A stretch of DNA of 64,000 nt, from positions 81,240 through 145,239 of the forward strand of contig VXSP01000046.1 in the NCBI GenBank assembly GCA_009837885.1, given 5' to 3'. Positions 35,628-44,176 of this stretch are shown piece by piece. Each line of letters opens with the position of its first letter. Position 1 is the stretch's first letter. The position numbers and the translations under genes were made by a program. Source of the stretch: Holophagales bacterium (lineage in GTDB: Bacteria > Acidobacteriota > Thermoanaerobaculia > Multivoradales > Multivoraceae). The notes beneath the pieces are model-generated. The model was not told the DNA's origin, did no database searches, and saw only the letters and a program-made list of their open reading frames with translations.

Positions 35628-38048
35628 ATGAATCTCGACACCGAACGCACCGATCACGAGGCTGCCGGCAGCCTCGCCGAGGAACTCCCCTATTGGGGCT
35701 GGCTTGACGAGCACCCCTTCTGCCTGACACGCGACGGCGAACTCCTCGCCATCGCCGAGCTCTCCCAGGCCGTCGTTGACGGCCGCACCCCGCAACAGAT
35801 GGACGAGGTGCTCAATCGCTGGCTACGCCTCCTCTCGTCCCTCGATCCCCAGACCCGCCTCTACTTCTATCTCCTCCGCCGTCCGGGCCGCCTGGCAGCC
35901 ATCGACGGCCTTGACGGCGTAGCCGCCATCTCCCAGGAGAAGCGCCGGCGCTTCCTTGAGCGCCGCGTCCAGGACCTCCGCGCCTACGTCGTCTGGTCGC
36001 ACGACGCCCAGCTCAAGGCCAACGCACGAACCGGCAACGCCGGCGTCCTCGCGGCGGTCCGGGAGTGGATCAAGAACCGCACCAAGCCTGACGAGTGCGC
36101 CTTCCTCCTCCGCCACGTCACTGACGCGGCCGAACGCTTCCGCCAGCTCGTGGACGCCTCCGCAGCCCTGGCTTCCGACGTCACTCCGCTCCGCCTGCTT
36201 TCGGCGCCCGAGGCCAGCGCCGTCCTCTCCGACCTCATCAATCGGCCCGGTCAACCCTGGCATGGCGATCACATACCGAGCGCGCTCAACTGGCGCCTCG
36301 CGTTGTCGGAACTCGAGGCGGAGCGACGCTTCCTCCGCCTCGATGGCCAACCCCTGATCATCTACAACCTGACCTCCCCTCCCGTGCAGGCCCGAGCGAA
36401 TCTCCTGCAGGAGCTCTACCGCCTCGAAGCCCTGCTCACCGTGTCCCTGGAGTGGCGGCCGCAGCCGCTCGCTTCCTCGCGACGGAAGATCCGGAGCGTT
36501 CAGCGTCACTACTTCAGCAAGCGCTACTCAATGGTCGCGCACATGCAGGACTCCCAAGGCACCGCCGCGGCCATGGTCGATTCTGCGGCCGACGCTGAAT
36601 CCAGCCGCATCGCTCACGCCCTGGTCGAGCTCGAAACCGAAGGAGTCGCCTACGGCGACCTCTCCCTGACGATCGCCCTTCACGGCGACGACCTGGCTCA
36701 GATCGAGGCCCTCGATGCCGAACTCTTCCGCATCTTCGGCTCAGCCGACGCCAAGGTCATCCGGGAAGGCTTCGGCCAGCTACCCGCCTGGTGGAGCCGC
36801 TTGCCCGGGCAACCCCGCAAGCGCCAGATCCGGAGCGTCTTCGGCAGCGCCGGCGTCGCCGCTTGCCTCGCACCGTTGTTCGGGCCCCCTCCTGGCCAGG
36901 CCGAATGCAAGCACCTGACGCGGCCGGCCATGGCGACCTTCGAGACGCCCTGGCGCACTCCCTACCACTACGACCTCTTCGCCGGCGGCGATGTTGGTCA
37001 CACCCTCATTCTGGGCGCCACCGGCGCCGGCAAGAGCTTCGCCCTCAACTTCCTTCTCGTCCAGGCCCAGCAGTACTCCCCTCGCATCCTCGTCCTCGAC
37101 CTGGGCGGCTCCTACAAGTGGCTCACACAGTTCATCGGCGGCGGCTACCTGGAGCTGAACCCTGACGCCACCGGCGCAGACGTTGCCCTCAAGCCCTTCA
37201 GTCTTCCTCCCGGCGAGCGGACCTTCAGCTTCCTCACCGGCTGGATCACCCGCCTCCTCCGCATCGGCGGCTACGAGCTCAAGGGCGAGGACACCACCGA
37301 GCTCCGCGAACGCATCGAGGACCTCTACAGAAGCCCAGCCCCGGAGCGTTCACTCTCCTCCCTGGTCCGCACCCTGCCTTCCGCCATGTGGCCAGCTATG
37401 AGCCGCTGGCACGGTGAGGGCGCCTGGGCGCGCTTCTTCGACGGAGGCGGTGAGGACACCCTCGAACTCGCCGACTGGCAGGTCATCGACCTCGCGGGCG
37501 CCGCCGAACACGACGACCTCTGCGAGGCCGCGCTCTTCTTCCTGCTCGAACGGCTACGCCTGGCCCTGGACGCTCCCACCGAAGCCGGCCGCGTGAAGCT
37601 CATGGTGGTGGACGAAGCCTGGCGCTATCTCAACGATCCTGCCGTCCTCACCTACCTCGCGGAAGCCGCGAAGACATGGCGCAAGCGCAACGCCGCCCTG
37701 GTCCTCGCCACCCAGAGCGCCGTCGACCTCACCGACACGGACGGCGCCCAGGCCCTCCTCGAATCACTCCCCACCAAGCTCTTCCTCGCCAACCCGGATC
37801 TGCCCGCCGCGGTACAGAACACCTTCCGGCTCAACGACACCGAAATGCAGACGATCCGCGGGCTTCTTCCGAAGCGCGAGATGTACCTCCGCCGCGCCAA
37901 CGAGGCCGGCGTCGTCCGCCTCGAAGTGGATCCGGAGTCCTACTGGCTCTACACCAGCTCGCCCGTCGACAGTGAACGCCGCGCCGCGGCCGTCGCCGAG
38001 CACGGCCTGGCCGATGGCCTTGCCGTCCTTGCCAACAACAGGAGGTAA
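35628..38048 (+). CDS. virB4: VirB4/TrbE transfer ATPase
   Basis: 806 residues, family length. The N-terminal domain precedes a RecA-like ATPase with Walker A LGATGAGKSFALN (about residue 463) and Walker B LMVVDEAW (about 656); also LVLATQSAVDLTD, the motif preceding the final helical part. It powers pilus assembly and substrate transfer at the inner membrane. Confidence 0.95.
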   Translation: MNLDTERTDHEAAGSLAEELPYWGWLDEHPFCLTRDGELLAIAELSQAVVDGRTPQQMDEVLNRWLRLLSSLDPQTRLYFYLLRRPGRLAAIDGLDGVAAISQEKRRRFLERRVQDLRAYVVWSHDAQLKANARTGNAGVLAAVREWIKNRTKPDECAFLLRHVTDAAERFRQLVDASAALASDVTPLRLLSAPEASAVLSDLINRPGQPWHGDHIPSALNWRLALSELEAERRFLRLDGQPLIIYNLTSPPVQARANLLQELYRLEALLTVSLEWRPQPLASSRRKIRSVQRHYFSKRYSMVAHMQDSQGTAAAMVDSAADAESSRIAHALVELETEGVAYGDLSLTIALHGDDLAQIEALDAELFRIFGSADAKVIREGFGQLPAWWSRLPGQPRKRQIRSVFGSAGVAACLAPLFGPPPGQAECKHLTRPAMATFETPWRTPYHYDLFAGGDVGHTLILGATGAGKSFALNFLLVQAQQYSPRILVLDLGGSYKWLTQFIGGGYLELNPDATGADVALKPFSLPPGERTFSFLTGWITRLLRIGGYELKGEDTTELRERIEDLYRSPAPERSLSSLVRTLPSAMWPAMSRWHGEGAWARFFDGGGEDTLELADWQVIDLAGAAEHDDLCEAALFFLLERLRLALDAPTEAGRVKLMVVDEAWRYLNDPAVLTYLAEAAKTWRKRNAALVLATQSAVDLTDTDGAQALLESLPTKLFLANPDLPAAVQNTFRLNDTEMQTIRGLLPKREMYLRRANEAGVVRLEVDPESYWLYTSSPVDSERRAAAVAEHGLADGLAVLANNRR

Positions 38049-38054
38049 CTCATC

Positions 38055-38894
38055 TTGCACATTCCACCGCCGATCGCGGCCGTGATCGCCCTCGCTTCGG
38101 CTCTTCCACTCGCGGCCCAGGATGCCCACATCCTGCGCCTGGACGCTTCCGTCGACGCGGTCTGGCAACTCAACACCCGCGTCCGTCACACCACCGTCAT
38201 CACCCTGCCGGCCTCCGAGAACATCCTCGACTTCGTCGTGGGCGACCTGGACTACTGGCACTTGAGCGGAAGCGCGAACGTCGCCTTCCTCAAGCCCACC
38301 GAGCCGGGCGTCAAGACCAACATCGCCCTGGTCTGCGAATCCGGCCGGATCTACCCCTTCCTCGTCTCCGAATCCTCCGAAACACCGCCCCATCTCGTGG
38401 TCCGCTTTGACCCTGCGGAACCCGACTTGGCCGCGGCGGACGGTGAAGCTCACCGGCCAGCCTTCGTCGCCGCCGACCAGGTCGCCTCCTACCAGAGCAT
38501 GGCCAGAGCGGCCGCCGAGGCGGCCGCTGATCACCGGCGGACCGCGACCGAGGAGATCGCCGCGGCCAAGGCCGACGCCGCGGACCAGGTCAACGGCTTC
38601 CGCGCCGAGTACCCGACTCGTGTCCGCTTCCCCTACCGTCTCCAGGAGAAGGCGAAGCGCTGGCCCTTCCTGGTCGAGGGCATGTGGCACGACGGCCAGT
38701 TCACCTATCTGCGAAGCCTCTCCCAGGAGTCTCCAGCCCTCTACGAACGGAAGGACGGACAGCCTTCCCTGATCCCCTACGACCTGACCGAGGACGGGCT
38801 CTACGTCGTCCGGCGAGTCATCGGCGACGGCTGGCTCCAGATCGGTAAGCAGCGCGTCACCTGGACCTTCGACGAACCCGACCCCCTCCATTAG
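38055..38894 (+). CDS. virB9: VirB9/TrbG outer-membrane core protein
   Basis: 279 residues. Signal ending SALPLAAQ. The VirB9 plan is visible: N-terminal strands, an AEPGVKTNIALV-like segment (EPGVKTNIALVCESG), then after a helical alanine-rich insert the C-terminal FPYRLQEKAKRWPFLVEGMWHDGQFTYLR block. TTG start supported by AGGAGG 9 nt upstream. No virB7 lipoprotein is recognised beside it. Confidence 0.87.
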   Translation: MHIPPPIAAVIALASALPLAAQDAHILRLDASVDAVWQLNTRVRHTTVITLPASENILDFVVGDLDYWHLSGSANVAFLKPTEPGVKTNIALVCESGRIYPFLVSESSETPPHLVVRFDPAEPDLAAADGEAHRPAFVAADQVASYQSMARAAAEAAADHRRTATEEIAAAKADAADQVNGFRAEYPTRVRFPYRLQEKAKRWPFLVEGMWHDGQFTYLRSLSQESPALYERKDGQPSLIPYDLTEDGLYVVRRVIGDGWLQIGKQRVTWTFDEPDPLH

Positions 38895-38896
38895 CC

Positions 38897-40189
38897 ATGC
38901 CCGACTGGAAGCAAATGGTCCCCAAGCCGGTCGGCTCTATCCCGGCCGGCCTGATGAACAAGCTGGTCGCCGGCCTCGCCGTCGTCCTCGTCATCGCGAT
39001 CATCGCCGCCACCATAGGCGGTGCTGGAGAGGAGGAGGATGGCGCCGAAGCCGACGCTCTTGACCAGGCCCCGGCCGATCCCTTCATGGCGGATCGGCTG
39101 GACAGCGAGGTCGAGAACCAGCTCCAACTCGCCGTCGGCGAAGCCGATCAGCGGGAGGCGGACGCGCAGCGCGAAGCGATCCGGGACCGCAACCTCGAAC
39201 TCCTCGCACCGGATCCGGATCCCGGTGAAAGCGTTCTTCTCCGCCTCGCCGGCATCGCCGACGACGACGCCGAAGAGGAGCCCGATCCTTGGGACCCCGA
39301 GGCCTTCGCCCCTGAGGAGGCAGAACTCCGCCTCAAGCTCCACCTCGAGGCGGTCGAGCGCAGGCAGCGCTCCCTTCTCGCCGTGCCCGTCGCCTACTCC
39401 GCCCGCAAAGTCGACGACGACGCCGGCCACGACAACCCCCCTCCGCCCTCGCCGCACGAACGTCTCCTCGACACCATTCTCGGGACCGCCGCAGCCCAAC
39501 AGTCGACCACGGGGACAGGCCCCGGGGCCGCGGCGGTCCCACCGGGCGGCACGCTTGACGTGCCGCTTCCCGACTCCGACAACCTGCCCTCCTACCGCGC
39601 ACCCGACCAGGTCAGCTCCCCGGCCGATCCGCGCGGCAGCCACAGAATCTATGAAGGCTCCTTCGTCGAAGCCGTCCTGATCACCCAACTGAGCGGCGAC
39701 TACCCGAGCCCCGCCGTCGCTCAGGTCGCCGTCCCCTTCTACAGCGGCGATCGCCAGACCACTCTGATCCCCCGCGGTAGCCGCTTCATCGGCACGGTTC
39801 AGGCCGTCCGCCACCAGGACCAAACCAGGCTCGCGATCGGCTTCCACCGCCTTGTGTTCCCCGACGGCCGCTGGGCCGCGCTCCGCTTCCAGGGCCTCAA
39901 TCAACTCGGAGAAGGCGCGCTCAAGGACCAGGTCGATCGCCACTACCTGAGCACCTTCCTCGCCGCCGGCGGCGTCGGCCTCCTGAGCGGCCTCGCGGCG
40001 GCAGGCGCCACCGTTCAAGACCAGTTCCAGCTTGGCACCGCGAGGAGCTTCTCCGAAACCGGCATCCAGATCATGGACCGGTTTCTCAACCGGCTCCCCA
40101 CCATCACCATCCGCGCCGGCCACCGCATGCGCGTCTGGTTCACCAGCGACCTCCTCATTCCACCCCCCGACACAGGAGACATCCAATGA
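38897..40189 (+). CDS. virB10: VirB10/TrbI core-channel protein
   Basis: 430 residues. One N-terminal membrane helix (LVAGLAVVLVIAIIAATIGG), an acidic/proline-rich periplasmic linker, and the conserved VirB10 beta barrel: IYEGSFVEAVLITQLSGDYP, TTLIPRGSRFIGTVQAV and LPTITIRAGHRMRVWFTSDL. Spans both membranes in the core complex. Overlaps the next gene by ATGA. Confidence 0.95.
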   Translation: MPDWKQMVPKPVGSIPAGLMNKLVAGLAVVLVIAIIAATIGGAGEEEDGAEADALDQAPADPFMADRLDSEVENQLQLAVGEADQREADAQREAIRDRNLELLAPDPDPGESVLLRLAGIADDDAEEEPDPWDPEAFAPEEAELRLKLHLEAVERRQRSLLAVPVAYSARKVDDDAGHDNPPPPSPHERLLDTILGTAAAQQSTTGTGPGAAAVPPGGTLDVPLPDSDNLPSYRAPDQVSSPADPRGSHRIYEGSFVEAVLITQLSGDYPSPAVAQVAVPFYSGDRQTTLIPRGSRFIGTVQAVRHQDQTRLAIGFHRLVFPDGRWAALRFQGLNQLGEGALKDQVDRHYLSTFLAAGGVGLLSGLAAAGATVQDQFQLGTARSFSETGIQIMDRFLNRLPTITIRAGHRMRVWFTSDLLIPPPDTGDIQ

Positions 40190-41049
40190 CCCCCACCTCA
40201 CCACTGCGACGCACCGTCGCCACCCTCCTCCCCATCCTCATCCTTGCCGGCGGAATTCCCGCCCTCGCCATATTCGGCTTTGGCGACATCGTCCTCGACC
40301 CCGCCAACCTCGTCGAGAACGCGCTCACCGCCGGCTTCCAGGACTTGATCAACGACACCATCCAGAACCAGCTTGACCACCTCGAGGAGAAAGCCCTGGG
40401 CGAGATCGGGAAGCTCACCGAGAGCTTCGCCGAGCTCACGGGACTACCGATGCCTCTCCTCGACAACTTCGACACCCTCACTTGGGCCGGCGACTTCAGA
40501 GGCGATCCCGGTCAACTCCTCCAGAACTTCGCCAGCATGCAGGACCCGAACGCGGACCCGCTCACCGATTACTGGCGGCAGTACCTGGCCCAGGCCGACA
40601 CCGTTTCGCGCCAGCGCTACGCGAACACCTTCCGCGACGTCGCCGGCGCTTCCGACAAGTGGCTTGCGCAGCGCGAGCAGGCCGACCGCGCCCGCATCTT
40701 CGACTACACCGCACTCGACAGCGCCGAGCGCATCATCGAGCTACTCGGCAACGCGTCTGACGCCGTGGAGCGTAGCCGCGGTCAGACCAACCTCAGCGAC
40801 ACGGCGCTCGCTCAGGAACAGCTTGCCAACCAGATCACGGTCGCCGAGATCGACATGGCCGTCGCCGAACTCCTGGCCCAGACCACCGTCCGCGAGGCGA
40901 TGGACCGGCAGACCCTCGAACTCCAACGCCGCCACCAGCTCGAAGCCTGGGTCACCGCCGAGCGGACCGAAGCTAGGCAAGCCGACCGCGCCCAGAACCG
41001 CCTTCGAGGACAGCGCAACGCTTGGCGTCAGGCCTTCCTCCTCGACTGA
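40186..41049 (+). CDS. trbJ: TrbJ/VirB5-like pilus-associated protein
   Basis: 287 residues with a signal-like N-terminus. The rest is mostly helical, with DPANLVENALTA early, as in TrbJ (DPTNLVQN), and a C-terminal helical region rich in Glu, Gln and Arg (QTLELQRRHQLEAW). VirB5/TrbJ proteins are minor pilus-tip or assembly factors. Confidence 0.75.
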   Translation: MTPTSPLRRTVATLLPILILAGGIPALAIFGFGDIVLDPANLVENALTAGFQDLINDTIQNQLDHLEEKALGEIGKLTESFAELTGLPMPLLDNFDTLTWAGDFRGDPGQLLQNFASMQDPNADPLTDYWRQYLAQADTVSRQRYANTFRDVAGASDKWLAQREQADRARIFDYTALDSAERIIELLGNASDAVERSRGQTNLSDTALAQEQLANQITVAEIDMAVAELLAQTTVREAMDRQTLELQRRHQLEAWVTAERTEARQADRAQNRLRGQRNAWRQAFLLD

Positions 41050-41061
41050 TCCACCGGACCG

Positions 41062-42204
41062 ATGGCCAGTCGTCCCTCCGCTACAGGCCGATTCTCGGCG
41101 ACCTGCGTCTTCAGGCGTAAGTCCTGCCCCGGATCCGGATCTGGGGCCTCACGCCGACCGCTAGTGCTGCTCCTCGCAGCCGCGGCGCTTCTCCTCCTCA
41201 CCTCCTTACCGGCCGCCGCCCAGCTGCCGAACCAGGTCAACCCGAACACCGTCGGCCAGCTCCCTCAGTTCGTCGACACCGCCATCAACATCGTCCTCTC
41301 GGGCACCCCGCAGAACACGATCCTCGGATGGGGCCGCCAGATGATGCGAGGCATCGTCCTCATCCTCATCGTCTGGACCGGACTCCGCGTCGCCTTCAGC
41401 GGGACCTTTCACACCTGGGAGCTCATCAAGTTCGTCATGACCTTGCTCATTCCCTGGACGATGGTGGAGTCCTACTACACCCCCATCCCAGGGCTCGGCA
41501 CCTCGTTCGTCGACCTGATCACAGAACAGGGTAACCAGATCATGCAGCTCTTCGGCGCGGACATCCTCGCCCAGGGCGCGGCCACTGTCATGGAACTCGC
41601 CGAGGATCACATGCGGCTAGTCGGCGAGGAAGCCGCGTCCCTCAACATCTGGAACGCGATCCGCACCGGTGGCAAACAGGTCACCCACCTAGCGCTCTTC
41701 GTTGCCATCTTGGGGAGCTTTGTGCTCGGGATGATCGTCGTTGTCGCCCTCGCCCTTGCTCAGGTCATCTTCGCCAACGTCGCGACCGCGGTCCTCACCA
41801 CGCTCGGGCCGCTCTTCATCCCGTTCATGATCGTGCCGAAGATGGACTTCCTCTTCTGGGGCTGGTTCAAGGCCATGATCCAGTACTCCCTCTACAGCGC
41901 GGTCGCCGCCGTCATGGTGAGTATCTGGACCCGGATCATCCTCACATACACGCGCTCGCTCGAAGCCACCGACTTCACCATCAACTCGTTGACCGCGGCC
42001 ACCGGCGTCTGGCTACTGCCAGTCTTCGCCGTGATCGTGTGCGCCATCGTCTCCATCGTCAAGATCGGCGATATCGCCGGCATGATCGTCGGGGCCGGCA
42101 GCGACGGCGGCGGCTTCATCGGCGGAGCCTTCCTGGCTGGCCGCATCGTCGCCGCCCCAGCCCGCGTAGCCGCCGCGCCGCTGAAGGGAGGACTTCCCAC
42201 GTGA
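41062..42204 (+). CDS. trbL: TrbL/VirB6 polytopic inner-membrane protein
   Basis: 380 residues. A signal-like segment ends PAAAQ, and at least five hydrophobic helices follow, including MMRGIVLILIVWTGLRVAF and PFMIVPKMDFLFWGWFKAMIQYSLYSAVAAVMV, the block typical of TrbL/VirB6. A Gly-rich C-terminus ends APLKGGLPT. It forms part of the inner-membrane channel. The stop overlaps virB8 as GTGA. Confidence 0.88.
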   Translation: MASRPSATGRFSATCVFRRKSCPGSGSGASRRPLVLLLAAAALLLLTSLPAAAQLPNQVNPNTVGQLPQFVDTAINIVLSGTPQNTILGWGRQMMRGIVLILIVWTGLRVAFSGTFHTWELIKFVMTLLIPWTMVESYYTPIPGLGTSFVDLITEQGNQIMQLFGADILAQGAATVMELAEDHMRLVGEEAASLNIWNAIRTGGKQVTHLALFVAILGSFVLGMIVVVALALAQVIFANVATAVLTTLGPLFIPFMIVPKMDFLFWGWFKAMIQYSLYSAVAAVMVSIWTRIILTYTRSLEATDFTINSLTAATGVWLLPVFAVIVCAIVSIVKIGDIAGMIVGAGSDGGGFIGGAFLAGRIVAAPARVAAAPLKGGLPT

Positions 42205-42860
42205 GCCAATCCAAGCCGAACCCCGGCAAGGAGTTCGCCGACATATGGGGCGAGATCGTCGTTTCCAACCGTCACTTTCGCCTCGCCACCTACGCTCTCG
42301 CGGCCATCCTTGGCCTTCTCCTCGTCATCGTCGTCCGTCTCTCCAGCGTCGAGCTTCCCAAGCCCATCGTCATTCGCGTCGACGAGGTCGGGCGAGCCGA
42401 AGCCCTCGCCTACGAGGCCGTCGAAGCCCAGGCCGATCCCCTGGACCCGACCACCAAGTACTTCCTCGCGGCGTTCGTCAGTGACCACTACAGCCGGCGT
42501 CAGGCCACCGCCCGAAACGCATGGAGCCGCTCCCTCAACTTCCTCGTCACGGAACTGGCGGACGGGGCCTTCCGCCGCGACGGCCAGGCCGTCGCAACCG
42601 TGGCGGCCGGCCTCGCGGAGGAGGAGCGGCAGGTCGAGAACGTCCGCCTCTCCATTCAGCCGCAGCCCGAGGCCCCGCATTCCGCCACGGCCGACTTCGA
42701 CGTCGTCGTCTTCAAGGACGCCGCGGAGGTCTCGCGAGAGCGCTGGAGCCTCGCCATGCAGTTCATCTTCCTGGAGCAGGTCCCGCCCAGCCTCATCACC
42801 GTCAACCCCATGGGCATCCTCGTGACCTACCTCCAAGCGGATCAGGCCGTCGACTTCTGA
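42201..42860 (+). CDS. virB8: VirB8/TrbF assembly-factor protein
   Basis: 219 residues. A short cytoplasmic start, one membrane helix (LATYALAAILGLLLVIVV), then the NTF2-like periplasmic domain (KYFLAAFVSDHYSRRQATARNAW, then ATADFDVVVF and NPMGILVTYLQADQ). GTG start with GGGAGGA upstream. It nucleates the inner-membrane complex. Confidence 0.88.
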   Translation: MSQSKPNPGKEFADIWGEIVVSNRHFRLATYALAAILGLLLVIVVRLSSVELPKPIVIRVDEVGRAEALAYEAVEAQADPLDPTTKYFLAAFVSDHYSRRQATARNAWSRSLNFLVTELADGAFRRDGQAVATVAAGLAEEERQVENVRLSIQPQPEAPHSATADFDVVVFKDAAEVSRERWSLAMQFIFLEQVPPSLITVNPMGILVTYLQADQAVDF

Positions 42861-42861
42861 C

Positions 42862-43839
42862 GTGGCGCTCAAGGCTCCCGCTGTCCCGCACCTGGCCGGC
42901 CGCGACGCTGCGCTGCGCGACCTCGACTTCCGAGAGTGGGAAGCCGCTTGGCTCACCCTCGTCTGCCTCCACTCCGGCGTCTTTACGAGGACCCAATTCA
43001 CAGAGCATCACGCCTGCTCTACTGACACGACTCATGCCTTCGTCCGCCGCCTGGTCGACGCCGGCATCGCCAGGGAGCATCCGCTTCCCGAGGTCGACAC
43101 CAGGCTCCAGTACACCCACGTGCATGGCCGCAGCCTCTACCGCGCCCTGGGCATCGAGAACGTCCGGCATCGCCGGGCGGCCGAGGACGTGGTTCTGTTC
43201 CGTCGTCTCCTCTCCTTCGACCACGTGGTTCGGCATCCCCGCCTCCCCTGGCTCGCCACGGAGCCCGAGAAGGTCGCTCACTTCACCGGCCGCGGCCTTC
43301 GCCTCGACCAGCTCCCGAGCCGCCTCTACGGCGGCCCGGCGAAGCGCACCCGGCGCTACTTCGCACTGAAGCTTCCGATCGCCGCCGACGAAACGTCGGC
43401 GACGTTCGTTTACGTCGACCCCGGCCGCAATACCGACCGCGAACTACAGCGCTGGGCTGCCGAGCACCATGCTCTCTGGAGCCACCTCCGAGCCGCTCGA
43501 ACTGAGGTCCGCGTTGCCGTGGTGGCGCGGACCATCACGGCCCAGCACCACCTCTCCCGGAAGGTCGCGGCCTGGGCCAACGCTAGCTCGACAGCTCAGC
43601 CGCTCACCGAAGACGAGCGGCAGACCTTGGCCGCGGCGGACGCCGATCTCGACGTCGCCCTCGCCACCGGCAATCCCCGATCACTCGAGCGCTGGGGCGG
43701 TCTCAATCCCTGCCGCCGCCTCGTCATCTCCCTTCGGACACGAGCGGATCTTGAAGGCGCCGGCGACACTTCGAACCCACGCATCGACGCCTATTCGTCG
43801 CACCACGCTCGCGGTCTCGCGCCCCAGGCTCTCGCATGA
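42862..43839 (+). CDS. Winged-helix protein of unknown function in the transfer operon
   Basis: 325 residues from a GTG start 1 nt after virB8. The N-terminal part resembles a winged helix (WEAAWLTLVCLHSGVFTRTQF, then STDTTHAFVRRLVDAGIARE). The middle has RYFALKLPIAADETSATFVYVDPG strands, and a helical C-terminus ends the protein. Overall plan resembles the 32739 protein, but similarity is weak. It is the last gene before the structured non-coding region, so it might bind there; inference only. Confidence 0.5.
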   Translation: MALKAPAVPHLAGRDAALRDLDFREWEAAWLTLVCLHSGVFTRTQFTEHHACSTDTTHAFVRRLVDAGIAREHPLPEVDTRLQYTHVHGRSLYRALGIENVRHRRAAEDVVLFRRLLSFDHVVRHPRLPWLATEPEKVAHFTGRGLRLDQLPSRLYGGPAKRTRRYFALKLPIAADETSATFVYVDPGRNTDRELQRWAAEHHALWSHLRAARTEVRVAVVARTITAQHHLSRKVAAWANASSTAQPLTEDERQTLAAADADLDVALATGNPRSLERWGGLNPCRRLVISLRTRADLEGAGDTSNPRIDAYSSHHARGLAPQALA

Positions 43840-44176
43840 CTCCGCGTTGCACCAGGATCCGCTCCAGAACCGAAAAAGGACAGCACCCCCTATCTTCGAT
43901 CCCTGACGCTCTCCTTTTTCGTTTGTCCTCTTTCGGGGACGGCGCGGGAATTGTCCTCGTAACGCTTAGCGTTTCTCGGGCTCCCTTCCCCGAATGCGCC
44001 CTCCCGGGCGCAGCGACCCGACCGCACGAGGCGGTCGGGTCGGGACGTGAGCGACCCCGCCTTTCGGCCGCCTGGTGCGGCACGAAAGGCTCTCCCGTTT
44101 TCGGCCCTTGTGCCGGGCCGCGGGAGGGTCGCTCACGTCCAGAGTGATCCCTGCGGGAAGGCTCAGACTGGACGCC
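43840..44176. other. Intergenic region before virD4 holding a hairpin array
   Basis: 337 nt without a gene. From 43925 onward nearly all of it can be folded into stem-loops (see the next entry). Only the first 85 nt and the last 36 nt look unstructured; the last part contains the virD4 start region with no strong ribosome site. Confidence 0.6.
43925..44140 (+). ncRNA. Multi-hairpin element with three-way junction (oriT or structured RNA candidate)
   Basis: Stems seen directly: GTCCTC/GGGGAC 43925-43940; AACGC/GCGTT 43961-43973; TCGGG/CCCGA 43976-43993; TGCGCCC/GGGCGCA 43995-44012; a 12-bp perfect stem CGACCCGACCGC/GCGGTCGGGTCG 44014-44042. Then a 15-bp perfect outer stem, 44043-44057 with 44126-44140 (GGACGTGAGCGACCC), encloses two more hairpins: 44059-44090 (8+5 bp, one bulged A) and 44093-44125 (5+6 bp with a TTTT bulge). 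Not terminator-like (no T-run). Could act as DNA (oriT, single-strand origin, folded recombination site) or RNA. Confidence 0.6.
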
